In this document: in pieces, positions 36,984 to 46,645 of the stretch
Layout of the letters: each line of letters starts with the position of its first letter
Numbering within the stretch: position 1 is the first letter of the stretch
Source: Candidatus Tectimicrobiota bacterium
Lineage (GTDB): Bacteria > Tectomicrobia > Entotheonellia > Entotheonellales > Entotheonellaceae
Assembly: GCA_026005175.1 (NCBI GenBank)
Contig: BPKO01000001.1
Location: 930,001-994,000 of the forward strand
Length of the DNA: 64,000 nt
Reading direction: 5' to 3'
Notes under the pieces: generated by a model
What the model saw: the letters and a program-made list of their open reading frames with translations, nothing else
The model's database searches: none
What the model was told of the DNA's origin: nothing
Made by a program: the position numbers and the translations under genes

Positions 36984-37185
36984 GTCTTATATTGCAAAAA
37001 ATCTATTGACGTCATTACCCTGTGATCTCAAGGCCTTGTGTCTTCTCTGGCAATGAATGAGCAATCGCCGTGCCGCACGCTAGGGGGGCATCAAGGCTCA
37101 AGAAAGCCGATTTCTTTCACAGGTGGCCAAAGACCTTATGTCCTGCCCGTGGCAAAGGGCGGCGAAATCGTCTACACTCCACGCC

Positions 37186-39423
37186 ATGGCAGACGTGCGC
37201 CCCCCCGCTACCGAGCACCCTGTTTCCCTGCCCCTGTTTGGCCGGCCTCCGGCGGCAGATCGCCCCCTTGAGCGGCTGGCCGGCACGGTGGAGCGCGTCA
37301 CGTTTCACAGCGAGGAAACCGGCTTCTGCGTCCTGCGGGTGCAGGTGCGCGGCTACCGCGAGCTGGTAACCGTGGTGGGCACCACCGCCACGGTGCAGCC
37401 TGGCGAGTACGTCGAGTGCAGCGGCTACTGGGTGACCGACCGCACCTACGGCCGGCAGTTCCGCGCCACCACCCTCCAGCTCGTCCCCCCAACCACCCTG
37501 GCCGGCATCGAGAAGTACCTGGCCTCGGGGATGGTGAAGGGCATCGGCCCGCACTTTGCTCGCAAGCTGGTGCGCGCCTTTGGCGATCAGGTCTTTCACG
37601 TCATCGAGCAGACGCCCGAGCGCCTGCAAGAGCTCGAAGGCATCGGCCCCAAGCGCAGGCAGCGCATCGTGCAGGCGTGGGCGGAACAGAAAGTGGTGCG
37701 CGACATCATGGTCTTCCTCCACGCCCACGGCGTGGGTACCGCCCGGGCGGTGCGCATTTACAAGACGTACGGTGAGGAGGCGATTGCCCGGGTGCGCGAA
37801 AACCCCTATCGCCTGGCGCTGGACATCCCGGGCATTGGTTTTAAGACGGCCGATGCCCTGGCCCGGCGCCTGGGCGTCCCGCACGACGCCTTGCTGCGCG
37901 CCCAGGCCGGCCTGCGCCACGTACTGCAAGAGCTGGCCGAGGAGGGGCACTGCGCTGCCCGCCAGGCCGAGCTCCTCGAGCTGGCCAGCCAGCGGCTCGA
38001 CATCCCCGAGGGCACCCTGGCCCGCGCCGTGGAGCGCGAGCTGCAGGAAGGCCACCTGGTGGCCGAGTGCATCGACGGCGAGCCTTGCCTTTTTCTCGCC
38101 TCGCTGCACCGCGCCGAAGTGGAGGTCGCCCGCCACCTGCGGCGTCTGCTGGCCGGCCCGCCTCCCTGGGGAACGCTCGACGCCGCGCAGGCCATCCCCT
38201 GGGTGGAGCGCCAGACGGGCCGCGTGCTTTCTGCTTCCCAGCGCCAGGCGGTGACCACTGTGCTGGGCGCCAAAGTGACGCTGCTTACCGGCGGCCCCGG
38301 GGTGGGCAAAACCACGGTGGTCACCAGCATTCTGCGCATCCTGCGCGCCAAAGGCATGCGCGTGCTGCTGTGTGCTCCCACCGGCCGCGCCGCCAAGCGC
38401 CTGGCCGAGGCCACCGGCCACGAGGCCAAAACCATCCACCGCCTCCTGGGCTTTGACCCCAAGACCGCGGGCTTTGTCCACGGCTCCCGTAACCCGCTGG
38501 CCGCCGACTTGGTGGTCGTCGACGAGACCTCGATGGTGGACGTGGTGCTCATGCACCAGCTGCTGCGGGCCATCCCCGACCACGCTGCGCTGCTGCTGGT
38601 GGGCGATGCCGACCAGCTCCCTTCGGTGGGCCCGGGTGCGGTGCTGCACGACCTCCTCGCGTCGGGCCGCCTGCCTACTGTCAGGCTCACCGAGATCTTT
38701 CGCCAGGCAGCGGCCTCGCAGATCGTGGTCAACGCCCACCGCATCAACCAGGGGCTGCTGCCCCACGTTGGCCAGCCGCAGGCGCCGGAGGGCGACTTTT
38801 ACCTGGTGCGTGCCGACACCCCGGAAGCCATCGCCGACAAGTTGCAGCGTGTGGTCACCCGGCGCATCCCCCAGCGCTTTGGCCTCCATCCCATCGACGA
38901 CGTGCAGGTGCTCACCCCCATGCAGCGGGGCAGCCTGGGGGCCAGAGCCCTGAACAGCCTCCTGCAAGAGGCCCTCAACCCGGCGGCCGCGCCGCGCGTG
39001 ACGCGCTTTGGCAGCACCTACGCCCCGGGCGACAAGGTGATGCAGGTGGTCAACAACTACGACAAGGAGGTCTTTAACGGCGACATCGGCCGCGTGCGCT
39101 GGGTCGACCCCGACACCGCCCGCCTGGGCGTTGCCTTCGAAGAACGCGAGGTGGTTTACGACTTTGACGAACTCGACGAGCTCACCTTGGCCTATGCCAC
39201 CACCGTACACAAAAGCCAGGGCTCGGAGTACCCCGCCGTGGTCATTCCCCTGGCCACCCAGCACTACCCCATGCTGGCCCGCAACCTGCTTTACACGGCG
39301 GTCACCCGCGGCAAGCGCCTGGTGGTCCTCGTCGGCCAGCCCAAGGCGGTGGCCATGGCGGTGCGCAACGCCCGCAGCGTGCGGCGGCTCACCAACCTGG
39401 CCGCACGGCTGCGCCAGGAATGA
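37186..39423 (+). CDS. recD2: RecD2-type SF1B DNA helicase
   Basis: About 745 residues from ATG 37186; an upstream in-frame start at 37123 would add 21 non-conserved residues, and neither start has a clear ribosome-binding site. N-terminal OB-like region (TVERVTFHSEETGFCVLRVQ), tandem helix-hairpin-helix region (GIGPHFARKLVRAFG, LEGIGPKRRQRIVQAW, IPGIGFKTADALARRLG), then helicase motifs: Walker A GGPGVGKTT (about 369), Walker B VVVDETSM, GDADQLPSVGPG, LTEIFRQAA, and motifs V/VI in TVHKSQGSEYP and LLYTAVTRGK. RecD2 proteins are 5'-3' helicases acting in DNA repair without RecBC. Single gene, divergent from the Tc operon and convergent with the carboxylase genes (35-base overlap of ends). Confidence 0.93.
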   Translation: MADVRPPATEHPVSLPLFGRPPAADRPLERLAGTVERVTFHSEETGFCVLRVQVRGYRELVTVVGTTATVQPGEYVECSGYWVTDRTYGRQFRATTLQLVPPTTLAGIEKYLASGMVKGIGPHFARKLVRAFGDQVFHVIEQTPERLQELEGIGPKRRQRIVQAWAEQKVVRDIMVFLHAHGVGTARAVRIYKTYGEEAIARVRENPYRLALDIPGIGFKTADALARRLGVPHDALLRAQAGLRHVLQELAEEGHCAARQAELLELASQRLDIPEGTLARAVERELQEGHLVAECIDGEPCLFLASLHRAEVEVARHLRRLLAGPPPWGTLDAAQAIPWVERQTGRVLSASQRQAVTTVLGAKVTLLTGGPGVGKTTVVTSILRILRAKGMRVLLCAPTGRAAKRLAEATGHEAKTIHRLLGFDPKTAGFVHGSRNPLAADLVVVDETSMVDVVLMHQLLRAIPDHAALLLVGDADQLPSVGPGAVLHDLLASGRLPTVRLTEIFRQAAASQIVVNAHRINQGLLPHVGQPQAPEGDFYLVRADTPEAIADKLQRVVTRRIPQRFGLHPIDDVQVLTPMQRGSLGARALNSLLQEALNPAAAPRVTRFGSTYAPGDKVMQVVNNYDKEVFNGDIGRVRWVDPDTARLGVAFEEREVVYDFDELDELTLAYATTVHKSQGSEYPAVVIPLATQHYPMLARNLLYTAVTRGKRLVVLVGQPKAVAMAVRNARSVRRLTNLAARLRQE

Positions 39424-42022
39424 GCGGCGGCGCTACGCCGGCGCCGCCAGGGGCAGGAGCAACCCGAAGCGGTTGTGAAACGTGGGGTCGAGCACCTGGT
39501 GCAGGAAGTCGGCCGTCGCTCTCGCCGCTTTCCTCTTTGGTGGCCAGCCGGAAAAGCGGTGTCCCTCGCTTTACCCCCTGCCCGTTTTCCACCAGGATGT
39601 CCACCACCACCCCGTCCACCGGGCTGGCCAGCTCGGTGAACATCTTCATTGCCTCGAGCAGCGCCAGGGTCTGCCCCACCTTCACCTCGTCGCCCACCTG
39701 TACGAAGGGCGGGGCGCCCGGCTCGGGCTGGTGGTAAATGGTGGCTTCCATGGGAGAAAGCAGCTCCCCGTGGCGCAGCATGGCCGGCCGCAGGCTGGTG
39801 CTGAGCAGGCGGTGCAGCCGCGCCAGAGTGGCCATCTCCTGCAAGTACGCGGGGCGGACGAAGTCAAGGGCGTCGGTAGGTGTAAGGCACAGGTGCAGCT
39901 GCGTCTGCTCCAGGGCTTCAATGAGGGCGGTAAGGGCCGGCACCTCGGCGGTGAGCCAGCCCAGCGCCTCTTGAAGCAGCGCCGCCGCCGCGTCGCCGTC
40001 CAGGCTGGGGTCGGCTTCCTGCAAGCAGCGGCACAGCGCCACGAAGTCGGGATGCTGCGCCAGCGTGCCCGCCACCGCAGCGCGCACCAGGTCTACCAGG
40101 CGCGCCTCTGAGGCGCCCAGCGCTTCCCACAGCGCCGCGATGGCCTCGCGCAGCGCCTCGCCTTGCTGCTGCTCCTCGGCAAAAAGGGGGACGCGCAGCG
40201 CCTCGGCCAGCTGCCAGAGGACTTCCAGGGCGGCCAGCGGGCGCCGCTCGGCGGCGCTCAAGCGCTCCACGTAGTACGCCAGCAGGCGGCTGGGGTGGGC
40301 AAAGCCCGCTTCCAGCGTCGCCCGCAGCAGGCGGGCAAAGCGCGCCGGGTCGTGCGCCGCCGGCCGGCGGGGAAAGTCGGGCACCAGGGACAAGACGCGC
40401 GCCTTCTGGGCCACGACCACCGCCGCCATGGCCGTCCACAGCAGGCTGGTGTCGGTGCGAAACTCGCTGCCCGGCGGCAGGGCCTGCATGAGGGTGAGCA
40501 AGCCCAGGACCGGCTGCAGGTTGGTGCGCAGCTCGGCGTTGCCCTCTATCTGCAGGGCCCGGTCGAGCAAAAGACGCATGCGCGCCAGGGTCTCGTGGCG
40601 ATGGGCACCGGTGACGATGAGGAGGGCAAAGTTGGCGTCGTAGCTGGGCACGATCCAGGGATGGCGCCGCTGCAGCAGGCCGCTGGCGTCGATGCGCACG
40701 TGACCTTCGAGTTCGGGCGGTAAGTTCACGCGCAGGGCATGCACCACCCCTCCCAGGACCGGGCTGAGGTCTTCGTGCCAGGCGTTGAGGCGCACCTCGA
40801 TGGCATCGCCAACAAAAGTGATGTCCTGCTGCCGGAAGGGCAGCTTCTCGCCGGCGGCGATGCGCTGCTGCCACTCCACCAGGCTGATGGGACGGCCGCC
40901 CACGCGGGCGATGCCTTCGGTGACCGCGTGCTCGACCTGGATGCGGGGGTTGACTTCCAGGAAGTAGGGCTGGCCTTGCTCGTCGATGAGGAACTCCACG
41001 GTGGCCGCCCCGCGCAGCCGCACCGCCTGGCCCAGGCGCACGGCGTCGGCGCAGATGCGCTCCAGGGTGGCCTGGCGCTGGCGCAGCAGGACGCGGCGCG
41101 CCTCCGCCGCGGGCGGCAGCGCCTGTCTTGCCGCCTCCAGGGCTTCTGGGTGCAGCGCCAGCTCGATGAACTTCTGCGAGCCGTGGTTCTGCAACGAGCA
41201 GTCGCGGGCGGCAAAGTGCACCACGGTGTCACCGTCGCCCAGCAGCTGCACTTCCCAGTGCAGCGGCCGCGGGAGGTTGAGTTCGACCAGCACCCCCTTG
41301 CGGGCATCGGCTTCTGCCGCCGCCACCCCCATCTCGGCCCACAGCTTGGCCAGCACGTCGCGGATCTTCTCGCCAGCGTCGGGGGCACTCAGCTCGGCGG
41401 CGGTGAGCAGGCGCTGTCCTTTGCCGCCGCCGCCGGCCGGGTGCTTGAGGCGAATGGGATAGCCGGGATAGCGCCGCGCCATCTCCAGGGTGAGGCGCAC
41501 CGCCTCGGCGGCGATCTCCTCCTGGCGGTGGGTGCGGGCAAAGGCAACAAGGGAATCGTCGCCGGGAATGGTGGGGATGCCCAGGCGGCGGGCCAGGGCA
41601 ATGGCCGCGTCCTTATCGCCCACCGCGCGCAGCGTCTCGGGGGTGGGACCGATAAAGCGCAGGCCCGCTTCCTCAACGCGCGCCGCAAACTCGGCGCTTT
41701 CCGCCAGAAAGCCGTAGCCGGGGTAGACGGCGTCAAGGTCATGGGTGTGGGCCAGCTCGATAATCGCCTCGACGTCGGTGTACTCCTGCACGTAGTGCAC
41801 GTGCGTGGGGGGCAAGTCGGCGATCCAGGGCGCGGCGCGGTAAAGCTCGGCAATCCACTCGCGCGCCGAGACGATCACGTGCGGCAGCTGCCAGCCGCAG
41901 CGGCGGTAGACTTCCAGGGTTTCAAAGGCAATCGGCCCGCGGCACACCAGCAGCGTGCGCATCGACGCCACCGGGATGGGGCGGGTCGGATCGCGGCGCT
42001 CGGCACGAGTCAGCACGGCCAT
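39389..42022 (-). CDS. Acyl-CoA carboxylase alpha chain: biotin carboxylase fused to biotin carrier domain
   Basis: 877 residues from ATG 42022, which has GGA 7 bases upstream and follows the carboxyltransferase stop by 17 bases; the longer open frame upstream is a shadow of that gene. Biotin carboxylase domain about 1-450: LLVCRGPIAFETLEVYRRCG, DAVYPGYGFLAESAEFA, ATP-grasp loop HPAGGGGKGQRL, ARDCSLQNHGSQKFIE, FLEVNPRIQVEHAVTEG. A helical spacer follows, then a C-terminal biotinyl domain with the attachment motif EAMKM (about 788). It carboxylates biotin with bicarbonate and ATP; with the adjacent beta chain it would make malonyl- or methylmalonyl-CoA. The start GPIAFETLEVYR differs from the usual RGEIA, a small oddity near the ATP site. 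Confidence 0.9.
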   Translation of the reverse strand: MAVLTRAERRDPTRPIPVASMRTLLVCRGPIAFETLEVYRRCGWQLPHVIVSAREWIAELYRAAPWIADLPPTHVHYVQEYTDVEAIIELAHTHDLDAVYPGYGFLAESAEFAARVEEAGLRFIGPTPETLRAVGDKDAAIALARRLGIPTIPGDDSLVAFARTHRQEEIAAEAVRLTLEMARRYPGYPIRLKHPAGGGGKGQRLLTAAELSAPDAGEKIRDVLAKLWAEMGVAAAEADARKGVLVELNLPRPLHWEVQLLGDGDTVVHFAARDCSLQNHGSQKFIELALHPEALEAARQALPPAAEARRVLLRQRQATLERICADAVRLGQAVRLRGAATVEFLIDEQGQPYFLEVNPRIQVEHAVTEGIARVGGRPISLVEWQQRIAAGEKLPFRQQDITFVGDAIEVRLNAWHEDLSPVLGGVVHALRVNLPPELEGHVRIDASGLLQRRHPWIVPSYDANFALLIVTGAHRHETLARMRLLLDRALQIEGNAELRTNLQPVLGLLTLMQALPPGSEFRTDTSLLWTAMAAVVVAQKARVLSLVPDFPRRPAAHDPARFARLLRATLEAGFAHPSRLLAYYVERLSAAERRPLAALEVLWQLAEALRVPLFAEEQQQGEALREAIAALWEALGASEARLVDLVRAAVAGTLAQHPDFVALCRCLQEADPSLDGDAAAALLQEALGWLTAEVPALTALIEALEQTQLHLCLTPTDALDFVRPAYLQEMATLARLHRLLSTSLRPAMLRHGELLSPMEATIYHQPEPGAPPFVQVGDEVKVGQTLALLEAMKMFTELASPVDGVVVDILVENGQGVKRGTPLFRLATKEESGESDGRLPAPGARPHVSQPLRVAPAPGGAGVAPPLIPGAAVRPGW

Positions 42023-42039
42023 CGGCAGTTCCGGTCGGC

Positions 42040-43674
42040 TCAGAGGGGATGGATGAGGCCACGGATGGCCCCGTGACGCAGCTCGCGAAACACGTTGGGG
42101 CAGTGGCGGCGCACGTGGTCGAGTTCCTGCACCAGCGCTTGCCAGTAGGCAACGTACTCGGCGTAAAGCGGGGGCAGGTCGGCCACCAGGCGGGCGCGCA
42201 GCGCCTCGGGCTCCAGGGGCTGCACGAAGCCGCCGGCAAAGGCCATGTCCATGTTGAGGTACTCGTTTTCGTAGCGCTCTTGGTGCTGCTCGCGCACCGC
42301 CGGATCGCCGCCGTCGGGACCGTAGGTAAAAAACGGCCCCGCCTCTTTGCCCATCACCGCGATTTGCCCGGTGGTAAAGCCGTAGTGGCGGCAGCGCGCC
42401 GAGCGCACCGAGGTGGTCAGGCTGTCCATGGCGCAGTAAGCGCCGCCAAAGGCCTTGTCGATGACCACGGAGATGCGCGGCACCATGAGGTTGGGGTACA
42501 TCATGAGCAGCGCGGCGCCTTTGGAGAGGATCTGCCCTTCGGACTCGGCCTGGGTGGCGATAAAGCCAGGCACGTCGACAAAGGTGATCACCGGCAGGTG
42601 GTAAGCATTGGCCAGCTTGAGGAAGCGGGTCACTTTCGACGACGACGCCGCAGTCATCGAGCCACCCAGCACCAGGCGCTGGTTGGCGATGATGGCCACC
42701 GGGATGCCGGCAATGCGGGCAAAGCCGACCACCGCCGAGGGGCCGAATTTTTCGTGGTACTCGAACCACGAGTCGTCGTCGACGGCGGCGTCGATAAAGG
42801 TGCGCACGTCCCAGGCGGCGTTGCGCTTGCGGCGGGCGTTGAGGCGTGCCTGGGTGACGATGGCCCGCAGGTCGGTGGGCACGCCGCGCTTTTCCTGCGG
42901 CGCGGTGCACGGGGGCAGTTCCCACATGCTCTGGGGCAAGTACGAGAGGTAGCGCCGCGCCAGGGCCGCCGCTTCCGCGTAGTCGGCGGCGCGGTAGTGG
43001 GCCTCGCCCGATTTTTCGGTGTGCAGCTGCACCCCGCCCATCTCCTCGGGGGTGACGTCTTCCCCCGTGGCCACTTTGATCACCAGCGGCCCGGTGACCG
43101 CCATCATGCTGCCTTCGAGCATGATCACCGTGTCGGTCATCACCGGCGCATAGGCCCCGCCGCCGGCGTTGAGGCCCGAGACGATCGACAGCGTGGGGAT
43201 GCGGCCCGAGATCTCGGTAATCTGGGTAAAGATCTGGCGGAAAATGTCGAGCGAGGCCACCCCCTCGTTGATGTCGGCGCCGCTGGAGTCCCAGTCGATG
43301 AGCAGGGGACAGCGCCAGGCCTCGGCCTGCTGCATCTGGCGGATGAGCTTGCGCCCGGTGGCCACGGTCACCGCCCCAGCAGCCACCGCCGAGTCAAAGA
43401 GGGCGGCGGCCACCCGGCGGCCGTGGATGTGGCCGTGCCCGGTGACCAGCCGGCGCTCGCCGTGGCGCGGGTCGAGCTCGGGAGAGGGGGGCTGGTCTTC
43501 CACAAAGGTTTCGGGATCAAAGAGCAAGGCGATTTTTTCTGCCACCGTCAGCTTGCCGCGGGCATGCTGGCGCGCCGCCGCCCGCAGGGCAGGGTCGGTA
43601 TCCACCTGGCGCAGCCGCCGCAGGCTGTGTAGCAAACGCCTGCCCAGCGCCGGGGTCTGCACGCTCACCGCCAT
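42040..43674 (-). CDS. Acyl-CoA carboxylase carboxyltransferase (beta) chain
   Basis: 544 residues. Carboxyltransferase features: ARGKLTVAEKIALLFD, VTGHGHIHGRRVAA, an oxyanion-hole type SGLNAGGGAYAPVMTD, GEDVTPEEMGGVQLH, then the second crotonase half with FARIAGIPVAIIANQ, VPGFIATQAESEGQI, KAFGGAYCAMDS. Close to propionyl-/methylcrotonyl-CoA carboxylase beta chains. Start at ATG 43674 with GGAG upstream. The first gene of a tight two-gene unit with the alpha chain (17-base gap). Confidence 0.93.
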   Translation of the reverse strand: MAVSVQTPALGRRLLHSLRRLRQVDTDPALRAAARQHARGKLTVAEKIALLFDPETFVEDQPPSPELDPRHGERRLVTGHGHIHGRRVAAALFDSAVAAGAVTVATGRKLIRQMQQAEAWRCPLLIDWDSSGADINEGVASLDIFRQIFTQITEISGRIPTLSIVSGLNAGGGAYAPVMTDTVIMLEGSMMAVTGPLVIKVATGEDVTPEEMGGVQLHTEKSGEAHYRAADYAEAAALARRYLSYLPQSMWELPPCTAPQEKRGVPTDLRAIVTQARLNARRKRNAAWDVRTFIDAAVDDDSWFEYHEKFGPSAVVGFARIAGIPVAIIANQRLVLGGSMTAASSSKVTRFLKLANAYHLPVITFVDVPGFIATQAESEGQILSKGAALLMMYPNLMVPRISVVIDKAFGGAYCAMDSLTTSVRSARCRHYGFTTGQIAVMGKEAGPFFTYGPDGGDPAVREQHQERYENEYLNMDMAFAGGFVQPLEPEALRARLVADLPPLYAEYVAYWQALVQELDHVRRHCPNVFRELRHGAIRGLIHPL

Positions 43675-43761
43675 GATCTCCGGTCTCCTTCCTGCGACAC
43701 GTCCCTGTTTATTTTACGCATCCGGGCGCCGGTGGCAACCTGCTGCCGCGGCGCGCCGGGC

Positions 43762-44208
43762 TCAGCGGCCGGCCTGCGGCACCAGGAGCGTCGCTGTGAC
43801 CAGGGCCAAGAGGCGTCCCTGGTCGTCGCTCACCCGCACCTGCGCCACCAGGGTGGTGCGGCCGCGGTGCACCAGCTGCGCCTCGGCAGTGAGGGTGCCG
43901 CGGTCGGTATTGCGCAGCAAGTTGGCCGACAGCTGAAAGGTGAGGGGAAAGCGCTGCGGATCCAGCTCTCCGGAGGGATCAACTTCCCACAGGGCGGCCG
44001 CGGTGGCCGCCTCGTCGGCCAGGGCGATGAGGGCGCCGGCGTGGAAGCGGCCGGTGAGCTGGGCCAGCTCTGGCTTGAAGTCGAGCTGCGCCACCGCCTG
44101 CCCTTCGCCGGCGCGGAGAAAGCGAGTGCCGTGGGCTTCGAGCATGGTGCCGCGCTTCCAGAGGTTGAATTTGGCAGCAAAAGCAACGGGGTCAAGCGCT
44201 TCGGACAT
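43762..44208 (-). CDS. PaaI-type hotdog thioesterase
   Basis: 148 residues from ATG 44208 (AGGAG 5 bases upstream). Hotdog-fold features of the PaaI/YdiI group: FLRAGEGQAVAQLDFKPELA, RFHAGALIALADEAATAAA, FQLSANLLRNT, AEAQLVHRGRTTLVAQVRVS. The usual HGG is replaced by HAG in the active region. It hydrolyses acyl-CoA thioesters; the substrate is not evident. Its place just upstream of the acyl-CoA carboxylase genes suggests the same acyl-CoA pathway. Confidence 0.85.
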   Translation of the reverse strand: MSEALDPVAFAAKFNLWKRGTMLEAHGTRFLRAGEGQAVAQLDFKPELAQLTGRFHAGALIALADEAATAAALWEVDPSGELDPQRFPLTFQLSANLLRNTDRGTLTAEAQLVHRGRTTLVAQVRVSDDQGRLLALVTATLLVPQAGR

Positions 44209-44254
44209 GACAGCTCCTTTCGTTGCAGCCAACGCGCGGCAGCGCGTGCCGGGA

Positions 44255-45073
44255 TCAGTCGCCAAAAACCACGAGCTCCGTGGCGGCCGGCAGCGAGGCG
44301 CGGCTCAGCACCAGGGTGCGGCCGCTGAGGCGCCGCACCGGGTAGCGGCCGGCGGTGAAGGCAACAAAGGCCTCAGCGGCATCGGCCGTGTCGATGTGCA
44401 TGGGTAGTACCAGCAAGGGCTGGAGCTGGACGACCACGGTGAGGGCGTCGCCCAGGGAGAGGGTCCACTGGCCATCGACGGGCAGCATGACCACGTCAGG
44501 CTTGCCGATGCGGCGCAGCTGCTGGGGCGTCAGGGGATGGCGCAGGTTGCCCAGGTGCACCAGGCAGAGGTCGCCTAGGTGAAAGACAAAAATGCTGTTT
44601 TGGATGGGGCTCTCTTCCAGTGCCGTGCGGCTGGCGTAGCTGGGCACGTTGAACAGCGCCACGTCCTGCAAGCGCAGCGCCACTGGATTCCAACCCTGCT
44701 CGGGAGTCAGCCCCCACAGCACGCGCGGCGTGCCCGGCACGCGCGCCACCGCGGTATGGGTCAGGTGCAGGTTGCTCACCGTCACCAGATCCGGCGTCAC
44801 CGGCACCGGATGCCAGGCGGGGGGATCGGTGAGGATCCGCAGGCCGCTAGGGGCGGTGAGCACAAAGCTGGAATGGCCAAGCCACTCCACCACCACCGCG
44901 GGGGTAGCCTGTGCCGGCAAGAAGGCCACCGGCACGAGCGTGCCGCGCTTCTCGACCAGCCCGGCGGTACAGGGGCCGGGCTCTTGCGCGGGAAGGAGAC
45001 TCGGGACAAGCAGCCCCAGCACCAGCGTAGCGGCTAGTGCCGGCCAGGCGCAAAACCAACCACGACCTTGCAT
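44255..45073 (-). CDS. Exported MBL-fold (UPF0173-like) protein with altered metal-binding motif
   Basis: About 272 residues from ATG 45073 (GGGAG upstream), with signal peptide (CAWPALAATLVLGLLVPSLL). Matches the MBL-fold hydrolase outline: VVEWLGHSSFVL, LRILTDPPAWHPVPVTPDLV, VVMLPVDGQWTLSLGDAL, LLVLPMHI. At the place of HxHxDH the sequence is SNLHLTHTAV, so the canonical first metal ligands are not all present and activity is uncertain. Followed 46 bases later by the thioesterase gene. Function unknown. Confidence 0.75.
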   Translation of the reverse strand: MQGRGWFCAWPALAATLVLGLLVPSLLPAQEPGPCTAGLVEKRGTLVPVAFLPAQATPAVVVEWLGHSSFVLTAPSGLRILTDPPAWHPVPVTPDLVTVSNLHLTHTAVARVPGTPRVLWGLTPEQGWNPVALRLQDVALFNVPSYASRTALEESPIQNSIFVFHLGDLCLVHLGNLRHPLTPQQLRRIGKPDVVMLPVDGQWTLSLGDALTVVVQLQPLLVLPMHIDTADAAEAFVAFTAGRYPVRRLSGRTLVLSRASLPAATELVVFGD

Positions 45074-45143
45074 CGCCTTCTCCCTCTTGCGGCGGTGCCG
45101 CAGCCGGGCGTTGACGCCCGGCACTGCCTGTGGTAGGCTGCTA

Positions 45144-45168
45144 GCGACGCGGGCACTTCCCGTGTCGC
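45144..45168. repeat. 10-bp inverted repeat in the divergent region before the molybdenum hydroxylase operon
   Basis: GCGACGCGGG (45144-45153) and CCCGTGTCGC (45159-45168) pair with a single G-U, loop CACTT. It lies in the 200-base gap between the divergent MBL-like gene and the hydroxylase operon. No T-run; an operator or structured leader is possible. Confidence 0.35.
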
Positions 45169-45279
45169 GTCTTGTGATGTACCGTCTATCCTACTCTACA
45201 CGCCTTCCCACAGTCTAGCGGTGGCGTGCCCTGTGGAACCCTACGACACGGGGCTTTTGCTTGAGAAGGAGAAAGGCAC

Positions 45280-46158
45280 TTGCGAGCCTTTGAGTATGCC
45301 GCGCCCCAGAGCGTTGACGAGGCAGTGGCCCTCCTGGCCGCGCGGGGCGAGCGGGCCCGCGCGCTGGCCGGCGGCACCGACCTCATCGTACAGCTGCGCG
45401 AAGGGCGCCGGCGGCTGGAACTGGTGGTTGACGTAAAAAAGATCCCCGACCTCAATGTCCTGTCTTACGATCCCCAGACGGGCTTGCACCTGGGGGCGGC
45501 GGTTCCTTGCTACCGTGTTTACGGTGAGGCGACCATCGCCCGGGCCTATCCGGGGCTGATGGACGCTTTTACTCTCATCGGCGGCATTCAGATCCAGGGC
45601 CGCGCCTCTATCGGCGGCAACTTGTGCAATGCCTCGCCTGCCGCCGACGCCATCCCACCCCTCATCGTGCACCGCGCCGTGTGCCTCATTGCCGGCCCTG
45701 AGGGCCGCCGCGAGGTCCCGGTAGAGCAGTTCTGCACTGCTCCGGGGCAGACCGTGCTGCGGCCGGGAGAGCTGCTGGTCTCCCTGCGGGTGCCGCCGCC
45801 GCCACCGCGCTTTGGCGCCCACTACCAGCGCTTTATCCCGCGTAACGAGATGGACATCGCCGTGGTAGGTGTGGCCTCGGCGGTAGCGCTGAGCGAAGAC
45901 CTGTCGACGATCACTGCCGCCCGCATCGCCCTGGGTGCCGTGGCCCCCACGCCGCTGCTGGTGGCAGAAGCAGAAGCTGCCCTGGTGGGCAAGCCGGTTA
46001 GCGAGGCGGCCATCGCGGCGGCAGCCGAGGCGGCCATGGCAGCGGCCCGCCCCATCACCGACATGCGTGGTACCGCGTTCCAGCGGCGCCACCTGACCGG
46101 CGTGCTGACGCGGCGCACGCTGCAGCGCGCCATCGCGCGAGCCAGAGGGGAGGCGTGA
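45280..46158 (+). CDS. Molybdenum hydroxylase FAD-binding (medium) subunit
   Basis: 292 residues, TTG start with GGAG 9 bases upstream. FAD-binding motifs of the CoxM/XdhB family: [14 protein letters not shown] and [20 protein letters not shown], with [16 protein letters not shown]-terminal CO-dehydrogenase-flavoprotein-like domain. First gene of the three-subunit operon: medium, small, large. It passes electrons from the iron-sulfur subunit to the acceptor. Confidence 0.93.
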   Translation: MRAFEYAAPQSVDEAVALLAARGERARALAGGTDLIVQLREGRRRLELVVDVKKIPDLNVLSYDPQTGLHLGAAVPCYRVYGEATIARAYPGLMDAFTLIGGIQIQGRASIGGNLCNASPAADAIPPLIVHRAVCLIAGPEGRREVPVEQFCTAPGQTVLRPGELLVSLRVPPPPPRFGAHYQRFIPRNEMDIAVVGVASAVALSEDLSTITAARIALGAVAPTPLLVAEAEAALVGKPVSEAAIAAAAEAAMAAARPITDMRGTAFQRRHLTGVLTRRTLQRAIARARGEA

Positions 46159-46161
46159 GGG

Positions 46162-46645
46162 ATGGCGAAGCGAGTCCTGGTGCAAACCCGTATCAACGGC
46201 GAGGAAGTGGAGTTCCTCTGCGAGCCGCGGCAGAGCCTGCTCGAGGTCCTGCGCGAGGATCTGGGCCTCACCGGCACCAAAGAAGGCTGTGGCAACGGCA
46301 ACTGCGGTGCCTGTAGCGTGCTGCTCGACGGCGTGCTGGTCAACGCCTGCCTGGTGCTGGCCGTGGAAGTCGAGGGACACGAGGTTACCACCATCGAGGG
46401 CATTGCCCAGCCGGGCGCCCTGCACCCGCTGCAGCAGAAGTTCCTCGAGCACGCCGCCCTGCAGTGCGGCATTTGTACGCCCGGGTTTATCGTCGCCGCC
46501 AAGGGCCCTGCTCGACAGGAACCCGCGGCCCACAGAGCACGAGGTGCGCCACTGGCTGGCCGGGAACCTGTGCCGGTGCACGGGCTACGACAAAATCGTT
46601 CGCGCCGTGCTGGACGCCGCACACGTGATGGAGGCAAGAAAGTAA
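46162..46645 (+). CDS. Molybdenum hydroxylase 2Fe-2S (small) subunit, one frame break
   Basis: About 160 residues. Plant-type ferredoxin cluster [15 protein letters not shown] and the second cluster [11 protein letters not shown] with [12 protein letters not shown]. One extra base near 46505 shifts the frame, so the raw sequence reads straight into the large subunit and gives a false 918-residue fusion. With the base removed, the frame runs [20 protein letters not shown] to a normal TAA at 46643-46645, which overlaps the ATG of the large-subunit gene (TAATG). Confidence 0.88.

Larger units (their letters stand above)
36562..37185. other. 620-bp divergent intergenic region between the Tc operon and recD2
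   Basis: No gene supported. It contains the Tc-operon promoter (36955-36983), a 9-bp hairpin in the Tc leader (36736-36759) and a distinctly AT-richer stretch (about 36830-37060), unlike the GC-rich surroundings. Short open frames here lack ribosome-binding sites and coding character. Confidence 0.6.

Noticed and set aside
37117..39264. Minus-strand 715-codon open frame opposite recD2
   Set aside because: Shadow frame; recD2 on the plus strand has all helicase motifs.
42049..43632. Plus-strand 527-codon open frame opposite the carboxyltransferase
   Set aside because: Shadow frame rich in His/Gly/Arg without family match.
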